DNA of 64,000 nucleotides, taken from contig JAPKDJ010000007.1 in assembly GCA_026421245.1 (NCBI GenBank), positions 1 through 64,000 on the forward strand, in the 5' to 3' direction. Shown here piece by piece: positions 34,936 to 43,919 of this stretch. The notes beneath the pieces were generated by a model that saw nothing but the letters and a program-made list of their open reading frames with translations, was not told the origin of the DNA and ran no database searches. The stretch comes from Akkermansiaceae bacterium. GTDB taxonomy: Bacteria > Verrucomicrobiota > Verrucomicrobiia > Verrucomicrobiales > Akkermansiaceae. Position 1 is the first letter of the stretch; each line of letters opens with the position of its first letter. The position numbers and the translations under genes are program-made.

Positions 34936-35847
34936 ATGAAAAAAATTCTCACCACTGCCCTCTTCGTGGCCGCTTCTCTCAGTAGACTCTCTGCGATCGA
35001 GCCCCGAATTCTCATCGTCACTGACAAGGATACCTTTGCCGGTTACATGGCTGCTGCTGATAAAACCGCCTTTCTTTGGCGGGAAAACGAAGAGTCGACT
35101 TTGACCCGAAAGCAGAGCCAAAAAACCTGCACGGTCTACTTTATCCAGCCTCCCGAATTTACCGAGGCCATGGAACTTTATAAGAGTCGCAATTATAAGG
35201 ATGCCGCCGAAAAATTTGCCTTGTGTGTCGAATCATACAGCAAGGTGAAGGAGGTCCCCGGAAATCCTTCTACGCTGGCCGGTTTCTACCAAATGGAATG
35301 TGCCCGTCGTCTTGAGGATCTTGAAACTCTCGCAGGGCTCTTTGCGAAATTTGATCCAGAAAACCTCCTTCAGGAATTCCATAAGGTTCAATACGAGATG
35401 TATGGAGTCATTTGGGATGCAGTTCGCACCGCAAGCTGGAGTCGACTTGACACCATTTGTCGTGATGAGAAGTGGCGGAATCGTAAGCTTCCTGGAAGTC
35501 TACGGGCCCAGATCGCCTACTGCCACGGACTTGCCCTGGAAGGTGGAAACCAACCGATCAAGGCGCTCAATGCTTACAATAATGCCTTTGTTGCCGACTT
35601 CTCTGCGTCAGAGGAATTGACCCGCAAATCGGCTGTCAATTGTCTCCGCATCCTCTTGGATCATGAGGATGTGAAGACCACAATGGGTCTTTATACGACC
35701 GAGGACTACCGCGATGACTCCAACGGAGCCATGTTGATCAAGGAGGGAACGGCTATTCTTAAGCTTTGGGACAAGGTCCTGGGGGCCGGGAAAAAAGTTC
35801 CGGCCAAATACAAGGAGTTCCTCAAGTTTCCACCTAAAGGGAACTAA
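34936..35847 (+). CDS. Secreted protein of unknown function, last gene of the Exb operon
   Basis: A 303-residue protein with a signal peptide (ILTTALFVAASLSRLSA). I do not recognise the family. The middle has helical TPR-like segments (EAMELYKSRNYKDAAEKFAL; CHGLALEGGNQPIKALNAYN). The N-terminal part (IEPRILIVTDKDTFAGYMAA) is beta-rich. It lies 35 bases after the TPR gene and shares its codon style, so it is probably a partner of the ExbB-ExbD-TPR complex. A strong terminator follows and ends the operon. Confidence 0.75.
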   Translation: MKKILTTALFVAASLSRLSAIEPRILIVTDKDTFAGYMAAADKTAFLWRENEESTLTRKQSQKTCTVYFIQPPEFTEAMELYKSRNYKDAAEKFALCVESYSKVKEVPGNPSTLAGFYQMECARRLEDLETLAGLFAKFDPENLLQEFHKVQYEMYGVIWDAVRTASWSRLDTICRDEKWRNRKLPGSLRAQIAYCHGLALEGGNQPIKALNAYNNAFVADFSASEELTRKSAVNCLRILLDHEDVKTTMGLYTTEDYRDDSNGAMLIKEGTAILKLWDKVLGAGKKVPAKYKEFLKFPPKGN

Positions 35848-35868
35848 GAGCGATTCTTGAAAATCTCA

Positions 35869-35902
35869 AACGACGATCCTGAAAAGGATCGTCGTTTTCT
35901 TT
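35869..35902 (+). terminator. Rho-independent terminator
   Basis: AACGACGATCC, a short A-rich loop and GGATCGTCGTT followed by TTCTTTT, 22 bases after the last gene of the Exb operon. Confidence 0.88.
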
Positions 35903-35938
35903 TCGACTGAGAGGTTGAAGTCGGGAGGTGAGCCTACT

Positions 35939-36076
35939 TCAGTAAGTGATGTCCTCGATGGAGAGTTTCTCACACCGCTTGGCACAGACGACGATCAAGG
36001 TGGGAAAGGTCGATGGCCAGTGCGCCGAGAATGACCAATAGTCCAATTCACTGTGCGGATATTTCTGCACAAACAT
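35939..36076 (-). CDS. Possible 45-residue ORF downstream of rpe
   Basis: A minus-strand frame from ATG 36076 to TGA 35939 encodes 45 residues, including SELDYWSFSAHWPSTFPTL and a CAKRCEKLSIEDITY end. It begins 14 bases after the epimerase stop. Codon choice looks natural, but the product matches nothing I know. It may be the eroded end of a larger gene. The remainder of 35903-36089 holds nothing else I can support. Confidence 0.25.
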   Translation of the reverse strand: MFVQKYPHSELDYWSFSAHWPSTFPTLIVVCAKRCEKLSIEDITY

Positions 36077-36089
36077 TGACGAGCCCAAC

Positions 36090-36767
36090 CTAAGTTCCTA
36101 ACGCCGATTGAAAGGCACCTAGGTTCTCGACCGGGTCGTTGCCGTCGAAGATTGCCGAACCGGAGACGACGAAGTTGGGCTTCATCCTGGCGATTTGGGC
36201 AATGGTGTCTTTTTTGACGGCACCATCGACGCAGATAAGGAGGTCGGGCTTCCAGGAGCGGAGAATTTCAATCTTGGCCGGGAGGTCGTCGAGGAAGGAG
36301 GCCTTCCCGGTGTCAGGGCCGACGCCAAGGACGAGGACGTAGTCGATCTGATCGAGGTAAGGCTGGATGGTGTCGACGGAGGTTGCGGGGTTGAGGGAGA
36401 CACCTCGGACGATCTCGTCGTTTTTGGAAATGAGGGATAGAGTTGCGCCGATGTCGGCAGTGTATTCGACGGAGAAAGAGATGAGATCGGCACCGGCTTT
36501 CGCGAAGGAAGCGATGTGTTTTTCGGGCTGATCGATGAGGAGGTGAACGTCCTTGAGGAGGTCTGTTTTGAGGCCTGCGACAAAGGGCGAGCCGACAGTG
36601 ATGTTGGACCAGATGTTGCCATCCATGACATCGAAGTGCAGTAGGTTGACGCCGTTTTGTGAGAGGGTTTGTAAAGCGGAATTTTGGTCGCCGATGTCGG
36701 CACTCAGGGTGGCGACGGAGAGTTGCGGGCGGCTGCGGATGAGGTCGATTTTTGCTGCGCGGGTCAT
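36090..36767 (-). CDS. rpe: Ribulose-phosphate 3-epimerase family protein
   Basis: A 225-residue TIM-barrel enzyme. Catalytic and metal sites are visible: Ser near residue 22 (ATLSADIG), His44 and Asp46 (LLHFDVMDG), His75 (DVHLLID) and the second Asp in CVDGAV (about 183, where typical Rpe has VDGGI). It interconverts ribulose-5-phosphate and xylulose-5-phosphate, or a related ketose phosphate. The divergence from housekeeping Rpe and its place behind an LsrF-like gene suggest a specialised catabolic epimerase. It is separated from lsrF by a terminator, so it has its own promoter in 36768-36918. Confidence 0.85.
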   Translation of the reverse strand: MTRAAKIDLIRSRPQLSVATLSADIGDQNSALQTLSQNGVNLLHFDVMDGNIWSNITVGSPFVAGLKTDLLKDVHLLIDQPEKHIASFAKAGADLISFSVEYTADIGATLSLISKNDEIVRGVSLNPATSVDTIQPYLDQIDYVLVLGVGPDTGKASFLDDLPAKIEILRSWKPDLLICVDGAVKKDTIAQIARMKPNFVVSGSAIFDGNDPVENLGAFQSALGT

Positions 36768-36918
36768 GAGAGTGGAGGGAGATTGGATCGACCCTTTTCA
36801 GGGTTTGATCATTTGAGAGGTTGTGATTCTAGGGTGTAGCCCTGGGCTGCCTTAGGTCGCCTCGGTGGGGCCTTGTGGAGAGTGCTTCTAAAGTCAGCAC
36901 CTAGCCATTTTGGGCTGA

Positions 36919-36953
36919 GGAAAAGACGGCGAACTCCCCGGAGTTCGCCGTCT
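36919..36953 (-). terminator. Rho-independent terminator of the lsrF-like gene
   Basis: On the minus strand AGACGGCGAACTCC, a tight loop and GGAGTTCGCCGTCT are followed by TTTTCC, 22 bases past the lsrF-like stop. Confidence 0.9.
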
Positions 36954-36974
36954 GAATAATTTACGTGAAGCGGA

Positions 36975-37853
36975 TTAAGCTTCGTTGCTGAGGGTATTGA
37001 AGAGATCGAATCCTTCGGCAGCGGTGGCTCCGTTGTGGACGACTTCTTTGACGGCCTTCATCATCGCGAGAGGAGCCTCGGACTGGAAGACGTTGCGGCC
37101 CATGTCGACTCCGGAAGCGCCGCACTGGATGGCGTTGTAGCAGAGTTCGAGTGCCTCGAGCTCGGGGAGTTTTTTCCCCCCGGCAATGACGACGGGGACG
37201 GGGCAGGCGGCGACGACGTTTTCGAAGCCTTCGGTGTAGTAGGTCTTGACGATGCTGGCTCCGTTCTCGGCACAGACGCGGGAGGCGAGGCCGAAGTAGC
37301 GGGAGTCGCGAGTCATGTTCTTACCGACTGCGGTCACGCCCATGACGGGGATGCTGTATTTGTTTCCGATGTCAACGAGGCGGCTAAAGTTTGCCACGGT
37401 AGAGGCTTCGGTATCAGCATCGCCGATAGCGAGCATGGCGGCCATTGCGGAAACGTTCATGCTGATGGCGTCTTGCTCGGAGATGAGAACGTTGTGGTTC
37501 ATCTCGGTGAGAATGGTGGTGCCGGAATCGGTGCGGAGACAGATGGGCTTGGTGTTGTCTGCTGGGATGCTGGTGCGAATCATGCCGCGGCAGCCCATGA
37601 GGCAGTCAGCTTCTTCGGCAAGAGGGGCGATGTTGAGGTCGATGCGCTCGAGACCGGAAGTGGGTCCCATGAGGAAGCCGTGGTCGAATGCCAGCATGAC
37701 GGTGCGTCCGGACTGGCGGTTGAAGATGCGGGACATGCGGTTTTTGATGCCCCAGGACATACTGTTCATTCCCTTAAGGTAGAATGAAGAGGTGTCGGCG
37801 GGTGTGTTGAGACCGAAGTTGTCTCCGTCTCTGATGTCGTCTAGGTCAGCCAT
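36975..37853 (-). CDS. lsrF: LsrF-like class I aldolase/thiolase
   Basis: A 292-residue TIM-barrel enzyme of the DhnA/LsrF aldolase family. The start at 37853 (MADLDDIRDGDNFGLNTPAD) matches LsrF closely; the longer frame is a shadow. Shared motifs are SGRTVMLAFDHGFLMGPTSG, GLERIDLNIAPL, VVIAGGKKLPELEALELCYN and GASGVDMGRNVFQSEAPLAM. The Schiff-base lysine is expected in IVKTYYTEGF. In E. coli LsrF cleaves the phosphorylated AI-2 product 3-hydroxy-5-phosphonooxypentane-2,4-dione. No lsrK, lsrG or lsrACDB homologue is present, so a related phosphosugar is as likely. It lies 100 bases after the Tm-1-like gene, on the same strand. Confidence 0.85.
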   Translation of the reverse strand: MADLDDIRDGDNFGLNTPADTSSFYLKGMNSMSWGIKNRMSRIFNRQSGRTVMLAFDHGFLMGPTSGLERIDLNIAPLAEEADCLMGCRGMIRTSIPADNTKPICLRTDSGTTILTEMNHNVLISEQDAISMNVSAMAAMLAIGDADTEASTVANFSRLVDIGNKYSIPVMGVTAVGKNMTRDSRYFGLASRVCAENGASIVKTYYTEGFENVVAACPVPVVIAGGKKLPELEALELCYNAIQCGASGVDMGRNVFQSEAPLAMMKAVKEVVHNGATAAEGFDLFNTLSNEA

Positions 37854-37953
37854 GGTTTTAGTTGGTTGGTTGGTTGTTTTGGAAAGTAGCCGGAAGCTCC
37901 TGCTTTCGGTTGGTTGAGAGGTTGCGGGAAGATTCGAAAGCGCGAGCTTTCGG

Positions 37954-39177
37954 CTATGGACGGGCTTCGAGTTTGTCGATGAGGTAGTTGACGGCGCGTT
38001 CGACGAAGGCGTCATCCTGGGCGTTGTTGTCCATGGATTCGACTTCGATAGTGTCGGGGAGTTCTTGTTGCAGGGACTCCCAGTAGGCGGCGTCGAGCCC
38101 GGGGTTGTAGAGTTCGCCACCCTCGGCGGAGTAGCTGGAGACGCCCTTGAGGGGCATGAGGAAAAGGGTGTCCTTGGTGGAGTGGGCGAGTTTTTTTCCG
38201 ATGACTTTGGCAACGCGGGCTTGTTCCTCGGTATTGAGGCGGGGGACGAAGACGTAGGGCGAGTGCCAGGTGATTTGGTGATCTTCGTATCCGGCAGGGA
38301 CTTTGTTGGGCTCGTTGACGAGGATGCCGAGGTGCTCGGAACCGCCGGGGACGATGACCTGGGGGAGGCCGAGTTTTCCGGCGACGGTGAGTCGGTCGGG
38401 GCCGCCAGCGCGGAGGACACCCCAGACGCCATCGGCGATTTCGCCAAGGCCGTAGTCGAAGACGGCATTGATGATGCCTTCTTTCATCATTTGCTCCATG
38501 GCATCACCACCGGCGCCGATGGCGTGGAAGGTGATGACTTCGTAGCCCGCTTTTTCAAAGAGATCGATGGCATGCATCGCGCCCTGGGTGAGGACGCCGA
38601 GATTGGACATACCGATGACACCCTTGGCGGTGGACTTGGTGATGCACTGCTCGGATTGTGCCATGCCCCAAGCGGCGGCGGCGGCGTTGGCGAGAATTTT
38701 GCGGGAGAAAACGTTGAGGCCGAGGATGTCGGAGACAGCGAACATCATGGTGATGTCTTTAATCCCGACGAAAGGGGAGGTGTCGCCGGAGGCAGCGGTG
38801 GAAAGCATGACTTTCGGGAATCCGTAGGGGAGGGCTTGCAGAATGGGGGCGCAGGTCGAGGTGCCCTGGGTGCCACCAAGGGTGACGACGGCGTCGATCT
38901 TTCCGGCCTCTTGACGTTCCACAAGGAGCTTGGTGGCTCCGGAGACGATGAAGGGGTTGGATTGCTCGCGGCTGGGCTTGACGAGGAGTTCGTCGAGATT
39001 GCCGCCGCCTGCGGAAATGACTTCCTGTTTTGAAATGTCAGCTTTGATATCTGAGTCACCGACGAGGGAAAGGTCGATCAGGAGAGCCTTGCCGCCGAGG
39101 GTTTCGATCTCGGAGCGCATGAAGTCGGCCTCGGCAGCTTTCGTATCGAGGGTGGCGAGAATGGCGACGGTTTTCAT
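37954..39177 (-). CDS. Tm-1-like ATP-binding domain protein (UPF0261)
   Basis: A 407-residue protein starting at ATG 39177. It belongs to the Tm-1/UPF0261 family: AILATLDTKAAEADFMRSEI at the start, VTLGGTQGTSTCAPIL with the glycine-rich ATP-binding loop, MLSTAASGDTSPFVGIKDIT, and a C-terminal domain with FHAIGAGGDAMEQMMKEGII. In plants and fungi the same domain is fused to a TIM barrel; in bacteria a separate TIM-barrel gene usually adjoins it. Here that partner is at 43920, separated by two sulfatases. The reaction is not established. Probably in one pathway with the LsrF-like enzyme just downstream. Confidence 0.88.
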   Translation of the reverse strand: MKTVAILATLDTKAAEADFMRSEIETLGGKALLIDLSLVGDSDIKADISKQEVISAGGGNLDELLVKPSREQSNPFIVSGATKLLVERQEAGKIDAVVTLGGTQGTSTCAPILQALPYGFPKVMLSTAASGDTSPFVGIKDITMMFAVSDILGLNVFSRKILANAAAAAWGMAQSEQCITKSTAKGVIGMSNLGVLTQGAMHAIDLFEKAGYEVITFHAIGAGGDAMEQMMKEGIINAVFDYGLGEIADGVWGVLRAGGPDRLTVAGKLGLPQVIVPGGSEHLGILVNEPNKVPAGYEDHQITWHSPYVFVPRLNTEEQARVAKVIGKKLAHSTKDTLFLMPLKGVSSYSAEGGELYNPGLDAAYWESLQQELPDTIEVESMDNNAQDDAFVERAVNYLIDKLEARP

Positions 39178-39326
39178 CACGAGGAGAGATACATGATGAA
39201 AAGGGAATCGTCTTGAAGAAAATGAGGTGTTTTTTGAATGAAATCGTCAGGTTCCGGCTCGCGGACGAACTGTGGATCCCGAGATTTAGGGGGCTGAATT
39301 TCCATGGGAATGATGGTGAGCATCGA

Positions 39327-39466
39327 TTAATCGGAGCCTCGGACGCCGGAGGCGGCTAGAGCGTCGAGATGAGGCGGGAGGAGATCTTGGTGAAGTCCAG
39401 CGGGGCCGACGTTGGGGTAAGAAAGCCAAGGGCTGTGATGGAGAGGAAGAGTAGGAGGGATTTCAT
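39327..39466 (-). pseudogene. Remnant of a third sulfatase
   Basis: A minus-strand ATG at 39466 overlaps the stop of the sulfatase gene (AATGA) and encodes a signal peptide (MKSLLLFLSITALGFLTPTS) before stopping at codon 37. Shifting the frame continues into PHLDALAASGVRGSD and a stop at 39327; that is the TPxLDxLAxxGVRF segment near the N-terminus of sulfatases. The catalytic core is missing. This is an internally deleted, frameshifted sulfatase. The remaining bases to 39178 hold nothing I recognise. Confidence 0.55.
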
Positions 39467-41217
39467 TGCGAGCGTTTTGGAATGATAGCTTTGGCTCTTC
39501 GGTCTCCGATGATGAAGTGGCCGAGTGGATTTTTGGTCTTCGGGGAGGAAATTTGCCAGACCGCTCCGGGGCGGGTCTGTTGGGATTTGTTTCCCCCCGG
39601 AGGGATGAGTCCGTATGATGTCCGTTTGCCCTCGAGGGTCATCCAGAAAAGTTCGACGGCCTGGTCGGAACGATTGAGGAAGGTGAGGGTGAAGGGGTTT
39701 CCATCAGGTTTGGAGGGAGGGGTGGCGGTATTGTTTGAGGAATGCCACTTGAGGGACGGAAGAGCGGCCAGAGAGGGACGCTTGAGGGGAGCGAAGTTTT
39801 TTGGGGCAAGAGCTCGGAGCTCATTGAGTTTTTCCCTGTGTTCTTTTTTCCCGGCGAGGTTGGTCCACTCAAAGGGATCGTCTTGGATCTGGTAAAGTTC
39901 TTCGTCGCCATTTGCGTAGTGGATGTAGCGCCAGTCTTTTGTGCTGAGGCCGAAACTGCCGGGCTTACTGAGATGAGTGATGGAGGAGTGAGGCCAGGAG
40001 GATTTGTGGTTCTTTAGGAGGGGGGCAAGAGAGGGGGCGTGGTTGTCGTTTTTGTGAGGGATGCCGGTCAGTTGGGTGAGAGTGGGGAAGAGGCTGAGGA
40101 GATTGACCGGTTGGTCACAGATGGTGCCGGGCTTGGTGCCGGCGGGGAGTCCTGGAGCGCAGTTTTTTGGGATCCGGATCATGAGGGGCACGCGAGTGAC
40201 GGCGCGCCAGGCGGTGAATTTTTGCCAGTGTTGTTTCTCGCCGAGGTGCCAGCCGTGGTCACTCCAAAGGACGACGATGGTATTGTCGGCATTGGGTCCA
40301 TTCTCGAGGGCATCGAGAACGCGGCCAAGCATGGTGTCGGCAAAATGGATGGAGGCAAGGTAGCCCTGAATGGCTTGCTTCCATTGACCTTCATTACGAA
40401 TGTGAGCGAAGTAGCGGTTCGGACCGGTCTTTTTACCGGCGGCGGGAAGGTCGTCGAGATCGTCTTCGCGGTAGCCGGGAGGGAGTTGGATTTTTTCGAG
40501 AGGGAAGGGTTCGAAGTATTTTTTTGGAACGAACCACGGCTCGTGAGGTCGGTAGAATCCGCAGGCGAGAAAGAGGGGGGTTTCTTGTTTGATGGAGAGT
40601 TGTTGGGAAACCCATTCCGCGACTTTGGCATCACCGCCAAATTCTTCATCAGTGGCATCGAGAGGGCCCCAGTCGGTTTCGACGTATTGCCACGGGCCAC
40701 CGCGGGTGAGGGAAAGGGGGCGTTTTTTTGGGTAAAGGGTGAAGGGAAAGGGGTCTTCCGATTCCTTTTTCGGGAAGTATTCGTCCCACGATTTTGCGTC
40801 GATGAAGTAGTGAAGCATTTTTCCGGAGCCGCTGGCGCGATAGCCATGGTCGCGAAAATGCTGGGGGATAATTTTTGCGTTGGGGAGGATCTCGCGCATC
40901 TTTTGTCCGTTGTCGTAGAGTCCGGAGCGATGAGGCGAGAGCCCGGACATGATGGCGGTGCGGGAGGGATTGCACGCAGCACCCGGGCAATGGGCATTTG
41001 TGAAAAGGACCCCGCTGGCAGCGAGTCGATCAAGGTTGGGGGTGATCGTTTGGGGGTGCCCGCCTAGGCAGCCGATCCAGTCGTTGAGATCATCAAGGGC
41101 GATAAAGAGGATGTTGGGCGGGGATGCCTGGGCTGCGAGCAGTGGGGATGAACTTTGGAAGAAGAAGGTAATCAGGAGACTCAGGATCCGGAATTTTGAT
41201 CCGAGGTGATTTTTCAT
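39463..41217 (-). CDS. Sulfatase, iduronate-2-sulfatase-like
   Basis: A 584-residue exported type I sulfatase. The signal peptide (about 1-30) is followed by the metal-binding start NILFIALDDLNDW (Asp42, Asp43). The formylglycine site is CNPSRTAIMSG with Cys82 as the residue to be oxidised and Arg86 in place. SDHGWHLGEKQHWQKFT gives the second metal site. The family order resembles iduronate-2-sulfatases, which desulfate glycans such as marine polysaccharides or glycosaminoglycans. The C-terminal part (about 490-584) is not typical and has a small beta domain. No maturase gene is visible. Eight bases separate it from the next sulfatase upstream, forming an operon. Confidence 0.9.
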   Translation of the reverse strand: MKNHLGSKFRILSLLITFFFQSSSPLLAAQASPPNILFIALDDLNDWIGCLGGHPQTITPNLDRLAASGVLFTNAHCPGAACNPSRTAIMSGLSPHRSGLYDNGQKMREILPNAKIIPQHFRDHGYRASGSGKMLHYFIDAKSWDEYFPKKESEDPFPFTLYPKKRPLSLTRGGPWQYVETDWGPLDATDEEFGGDAKVAEWVSQQLSIKQETPLFLACGFYRPHEPWFVPKKYFEPFPLEKIQLPPGYREDDLDDLPAAGKKTGPNRYFAHIRNEGQWKQAIQGYLASIHFADTMLGRVLDALENGPNADNTIVVLWSDHGWHLGEKQHWQKFTAWRAVTRVPLMIRIPKNCAPGLPAGTKPGTICDQPVNLLSLFPTLTQLTGIPHKNDNHAPSLAPLLKNHKSSWPHSSITHLSKPGSFGLSTKDWRYIHYANGDEELYQIQDDPFEWTNLAGKKEHREKLNELRALAPKNFAPLKRPSLAALPSLKWHSSNNTATPPSKPDGNPFTLTFLNRSDQAVELFWMTLEGKRTSYGLIPPGGNKSQQTRPGAVWQISSPKTKNPLGHFIIGDRRAKAIIPKRSQ

Positions 41218-41224
41218 CGTGAGG

Positions 41225-43360
41225 CTACTTGATTGAGATTTTGAGAGATTTCAGTGGGACGCTGAGATTGAAGCCTTGTTCGTAATCTCCGACGAGGCCG
41301 CCGTTGTCTTGGCCGATCTCGAAGGTGTCGATGGGGTGTTCGGCGAGGAGGGCATTGCCTTCTTTAAGGGTGAGGCGTTTGTTGTCGGAGCGGAGAATGA
41401 TGCCTTTTTTTGTGACGCGGGCTTCGAAGGAGCCAGTGGCGTCTTTAGGAAGAGGAGCAGTGGCGGTGATGGATTTCCCGCCTTTACGGACGGTGAAAGC
41501 AAGGTTGCCATCTTTGAGATAGAGGGACCATCCATGACTGGAGCCGCCTTGGGCTACGATGACCCCGGTGGCGGGAAGCTTTTCAATGGTAGCGGAGACG
41601 GTGAAGGGGCGCTTGGCGATGTTGGGTGAGGTTTCGCTGGTAAAGGGATCTCCCGGCTTGAGATTGAATTCCTTTTTGGGAGAAGCTTTGACCTTCTTAT
41701 TTTTATTCCAGGAACCGAAGGGGACGATGCCGCGCTCCTTGGCCCAGGTTTCATATTGGGCGGTCATGGTTTTGACACGGTCAGGGTTCTTGTCGGCAAG
41801 GTTGTTCATTTCGGTGCGGTCGGCGGGGATGTTGTAGAGTTCCCATTTTCCTTTGACGCTTTTGGCGACGAGTTTCCATTTACCATCGCGCACGGCGCGG
41901 TTGCCTTCGTGCTCGAAGAAGATGGGTTTGCCGCGCTTGATGGGGCTTCCTTTGAGAGCGGGAACGAGAGAAGTGCCTTCTATAGGGATTTTCGTGCTTG
42001 GATAGGTCGCTTTTCCCAGGTCGATGCAGGTGGCCATGAGGTCGATGAGGTGAGTCGGGTCTTTTGCCCAGGTATTCTTGCCGGCGATTCCCTTTGGCCA
42101 GTGGGCGATGAGGGGGGTGGAGATGCCCCCTTCATGGACCCAGTGCTTGTATTCGCGGAAGGGGGTATTGGAGACGTTGGCCCAGTTTTGTCCGTAGCCG
42201 ACTTCGGTCTCAGGTGGCCCGGGCATGACGCCATCACCTCGACGAAGCGGGTAGCCATCGCGTGACTGAAGTGGGACCATGTTGGTTTGGAGCTCGTCCT
42301 TACCCATGGGCTTGAGAGTCGGTTTGGCGGGGCGTTCAAGAGGGCCGACGAGTTTGCCGCGGCCGAAGCCTTCGGCACAGCCTCCGTTGTCCTGAAGGTA
42401 GAGGATGAGAGTGTTGTCGAGTTGCTTGTGATCTTTGAGGGCTTGCACGATGCGTCCAATGCCTTGGTCCATGTTATCGACCATGGCGGCGTAGACTTCC
42501 ATGCAGGCGGATTCCCATTCCTTGAGTTCGACCTTTGACCAATCGCCGATAGGGCCGGGGATCTCCCACTTGGGATCGATGAGGCCAAGCTGTTTCATTT
42601 TTTTGAGGCGGGCTTGGTAGGTAGGGTCGTAGCCGTCGTCATACTTGCCTTCGTATTTGGCGATGTCCTCGGGAAGGGCCTGCATGGGCCAGTGGGCGGC
42701 GGTGTAGGCGACGTAGTGGAAGAAAGGTTTGTCAGGGTAATCCTCGAAGTGGGACTTGAGGTAGTTGACGGTGTTATCGGAGATGGCGTCAGTGTAATAC
42801 CAGGTGCCCTTCGGTTTGTATCCGGGGTCGTTCTCGGGAGTGATTTGGGTATTGCCGCGGGTGAGGGAATTTGGATCAAAGAAGGAACCGGCGCCGTGGA
42901 TGGTGCCGAAGAATTTGTCGAAACCACGCTGGCGGGGCCAGTTGCCTTTTGGGTCGGCGGCTTTGACCTTGGGTGTGACGTGCCATTTTCCGGACATGTA
43001 GGTGCGGTAGCCGGCGGGTTTGAGGGCTTCGGCAATGGTGAGGCATTCTTTGTTCAGGAATCCCTGGTATTGGGGGATGCCGTAGTTGCTTGTCATGTGG
43101 CCAATGCCAGCCTGGTGGGCGTAGAGGCCGGTGAGGAGGGTAGCGCGGGTAGGGCAGCAGCGGGCCGTGTTGTAAAATTGAGTGAAACGCATTCCGTTGG
43201 CTGCGAGGGCATCAAGATTGGGCGTTTTGATCTCACCTCCGTAGCAGCCGATATCGGAGTAGCCCATGTCATCGGCCATGATGATAATGATATTGGGGCG
43301 GGTTTCTGCTCCAAAGCCTGAAGCAAGAAGGACGAGTGAAAGGAAGAGGCGATGAATCAT
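41225..43360 (-). CDS. Arylsulfatase with extra C-terminal beta domain
   Basis: A 711-residue exported sulfatase. The signal peptide is followed by NIIIIMADDMGYSDIGCYGG (Asp30, Asp31 as metal ligands), TPNLDALAANGMRFTQFYN, and the formylglycine motif CCPTRATLLTG (Cys68, Pro70, Arg72). HVTPKVKAADPKGNWPRQRG and the SGKWH segment support the arylsulfatase A-like branch. Residues about 590-711 form an extra beta-rich region of laminin-G-like character (FTVSATIEKLPATGVIVAQG, SLYLKDGNLAFTVRKGGK), perhaps for substrate binding. It precedes the second sulfatase in the operon. Confidence 0.9.
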   Translation of the reverse strand: MIHRLFLSLVLLASGFGAETRPNIIIIMADDMGYSDIGCYGGEIKTPNLDALAANGMRFTQFYNTARCCPTRATLLTGLYAHQAGIGHMTSNYGIPQYQGFLNKECLTIAEALKPAGYRTYMSGKWHVTPKVKAADPKGNWPRQRGFDKFFGTIHGAGSFFDPNSLTRGNTQITPENDPGYKPKGTWYYTDAISDNTVNYLKSHFEDYPDKPFFHYVAYTAAHWPMQALPEDIAKYEGKYDDGYDPTYQARLKKMKQLGLIDPKWEIPGPIGDWSKVELKEWESACMEVYAAMVDNMDQGIGRIVQALKDHKQLDNTLILYLQDNGGCAEGFGRGKLVGPLERPAKPTLKPMGKDELQTNMVPLQSRDGYPLRRGDGVMPGPPETEVGYGQNWANVSNTPFREYKHWVHEGGISTPLIAHWPKGIAGKNTWAKDPTHLIDLMATCIDLGKATYPSTKIPIEGTSLVPALKGSPIKRGKPIFFEHEGNRAVRDGKWKLVAKSVKGKWELYNIPADRTEMNNLADKNPDRVKTMTAQYETWAKERGIVPFGSWNKNKKVKASPKKEFNLKPGDPFTSETSPNIAKRPFTVSATIEKLPATGVIVAQGGSSHGWSLYLKDGNLAFTVRKGGKSITATAPLPKDATGSFEARVTKKGIILRSDNKRLTLKEGNALLAEHPIDTFEIGQDNGGLVGDYEQGFNLSVPLKSLKISIK

Positions 43361-43411
43361 GATGGGAATCTACGTTTCAGGAGGAGGGCATTTCTCATGG
43401 AATCGGACAAT

Positions 43412-43444
43412 AAAAAATGCCACCGGAGATGTCTCTGATGGCAT
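43412..43444 (-). terminator. Rho-independent terminator on the minus strand
   Basis: ATGCCATCAGAGA, a two-base loop and TCTCCGGTGGCAT with a TTTTTT tail on the minus strand. It ends transcription of the PEP-CTERM remnant and isolates the sulfatase operon. Confidence 0.82.
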
Positions 43445-43473
43445 GGCTTGGACTGTGTGAATGTTTGAGAGAA

Positions 43474-43905
43474 CTAGCGACGGCGGAAGAAGAAGAAGCC
43501 AGTGCTGATCAGTCCCATCAGGATCGATGAGGGTTCGGGGACAGTATTGGTCATGGTCCAGCTGGTTACAATGCTCCCCAGGCGATATCGAAGGGTTCCG
43601 ATGTCATCAATTAGGGAGCCGGAGGGAGCGGCGGAGATTGGAGTGAGGGGATTTGAATCGATGTTTTCGGCGTAGCAAACTCCAGCCCAGGTGAAGGAGT
43701 GATGCCATCGAAGCAAATAGAGGTTACACTGGATTCAGGTGTTTGAAGGATAGGAGTGCCGATAGTCATGGTGACTTCATTGTTTTGAGTTGCGTTGGAG
43801 CTGATGAAAACGACCGCTTCCTGCGGGGCTTGTGCTCATTCCTCCCGCGCCACCGTTGGTGAGGCCTGAGAGGGTAAGGGGCCCGGGTGGTTTGTTGAAG
43901 GTGAA
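43474..43905 (-). pseudogene. Decayed PEP-CTERM protein gene
   Basis: The minus strand shows three successive coding-like frames joined by two shifts: FTFNKPPGPLTLSGLTNGGA near 43905-43800, then VVFISSNATQNNEVTMTIGT and SSVTSICFDGIT around 43805-43700, then FTWAGVCYAENIDSN to the end. The end is an intact PEP-CTERM tail (VPEPSSILMGLISTGFFFF with RRR). The N-terminus and signal peptide are missing, because a stop lies just upstream. It was probably a surface protein like the one at 364. Reads over the two shifts would tell whether these are true mutations. Confidence 0.6.
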
Positions 43906-43919
43906 TTAGGATCGGAGAC

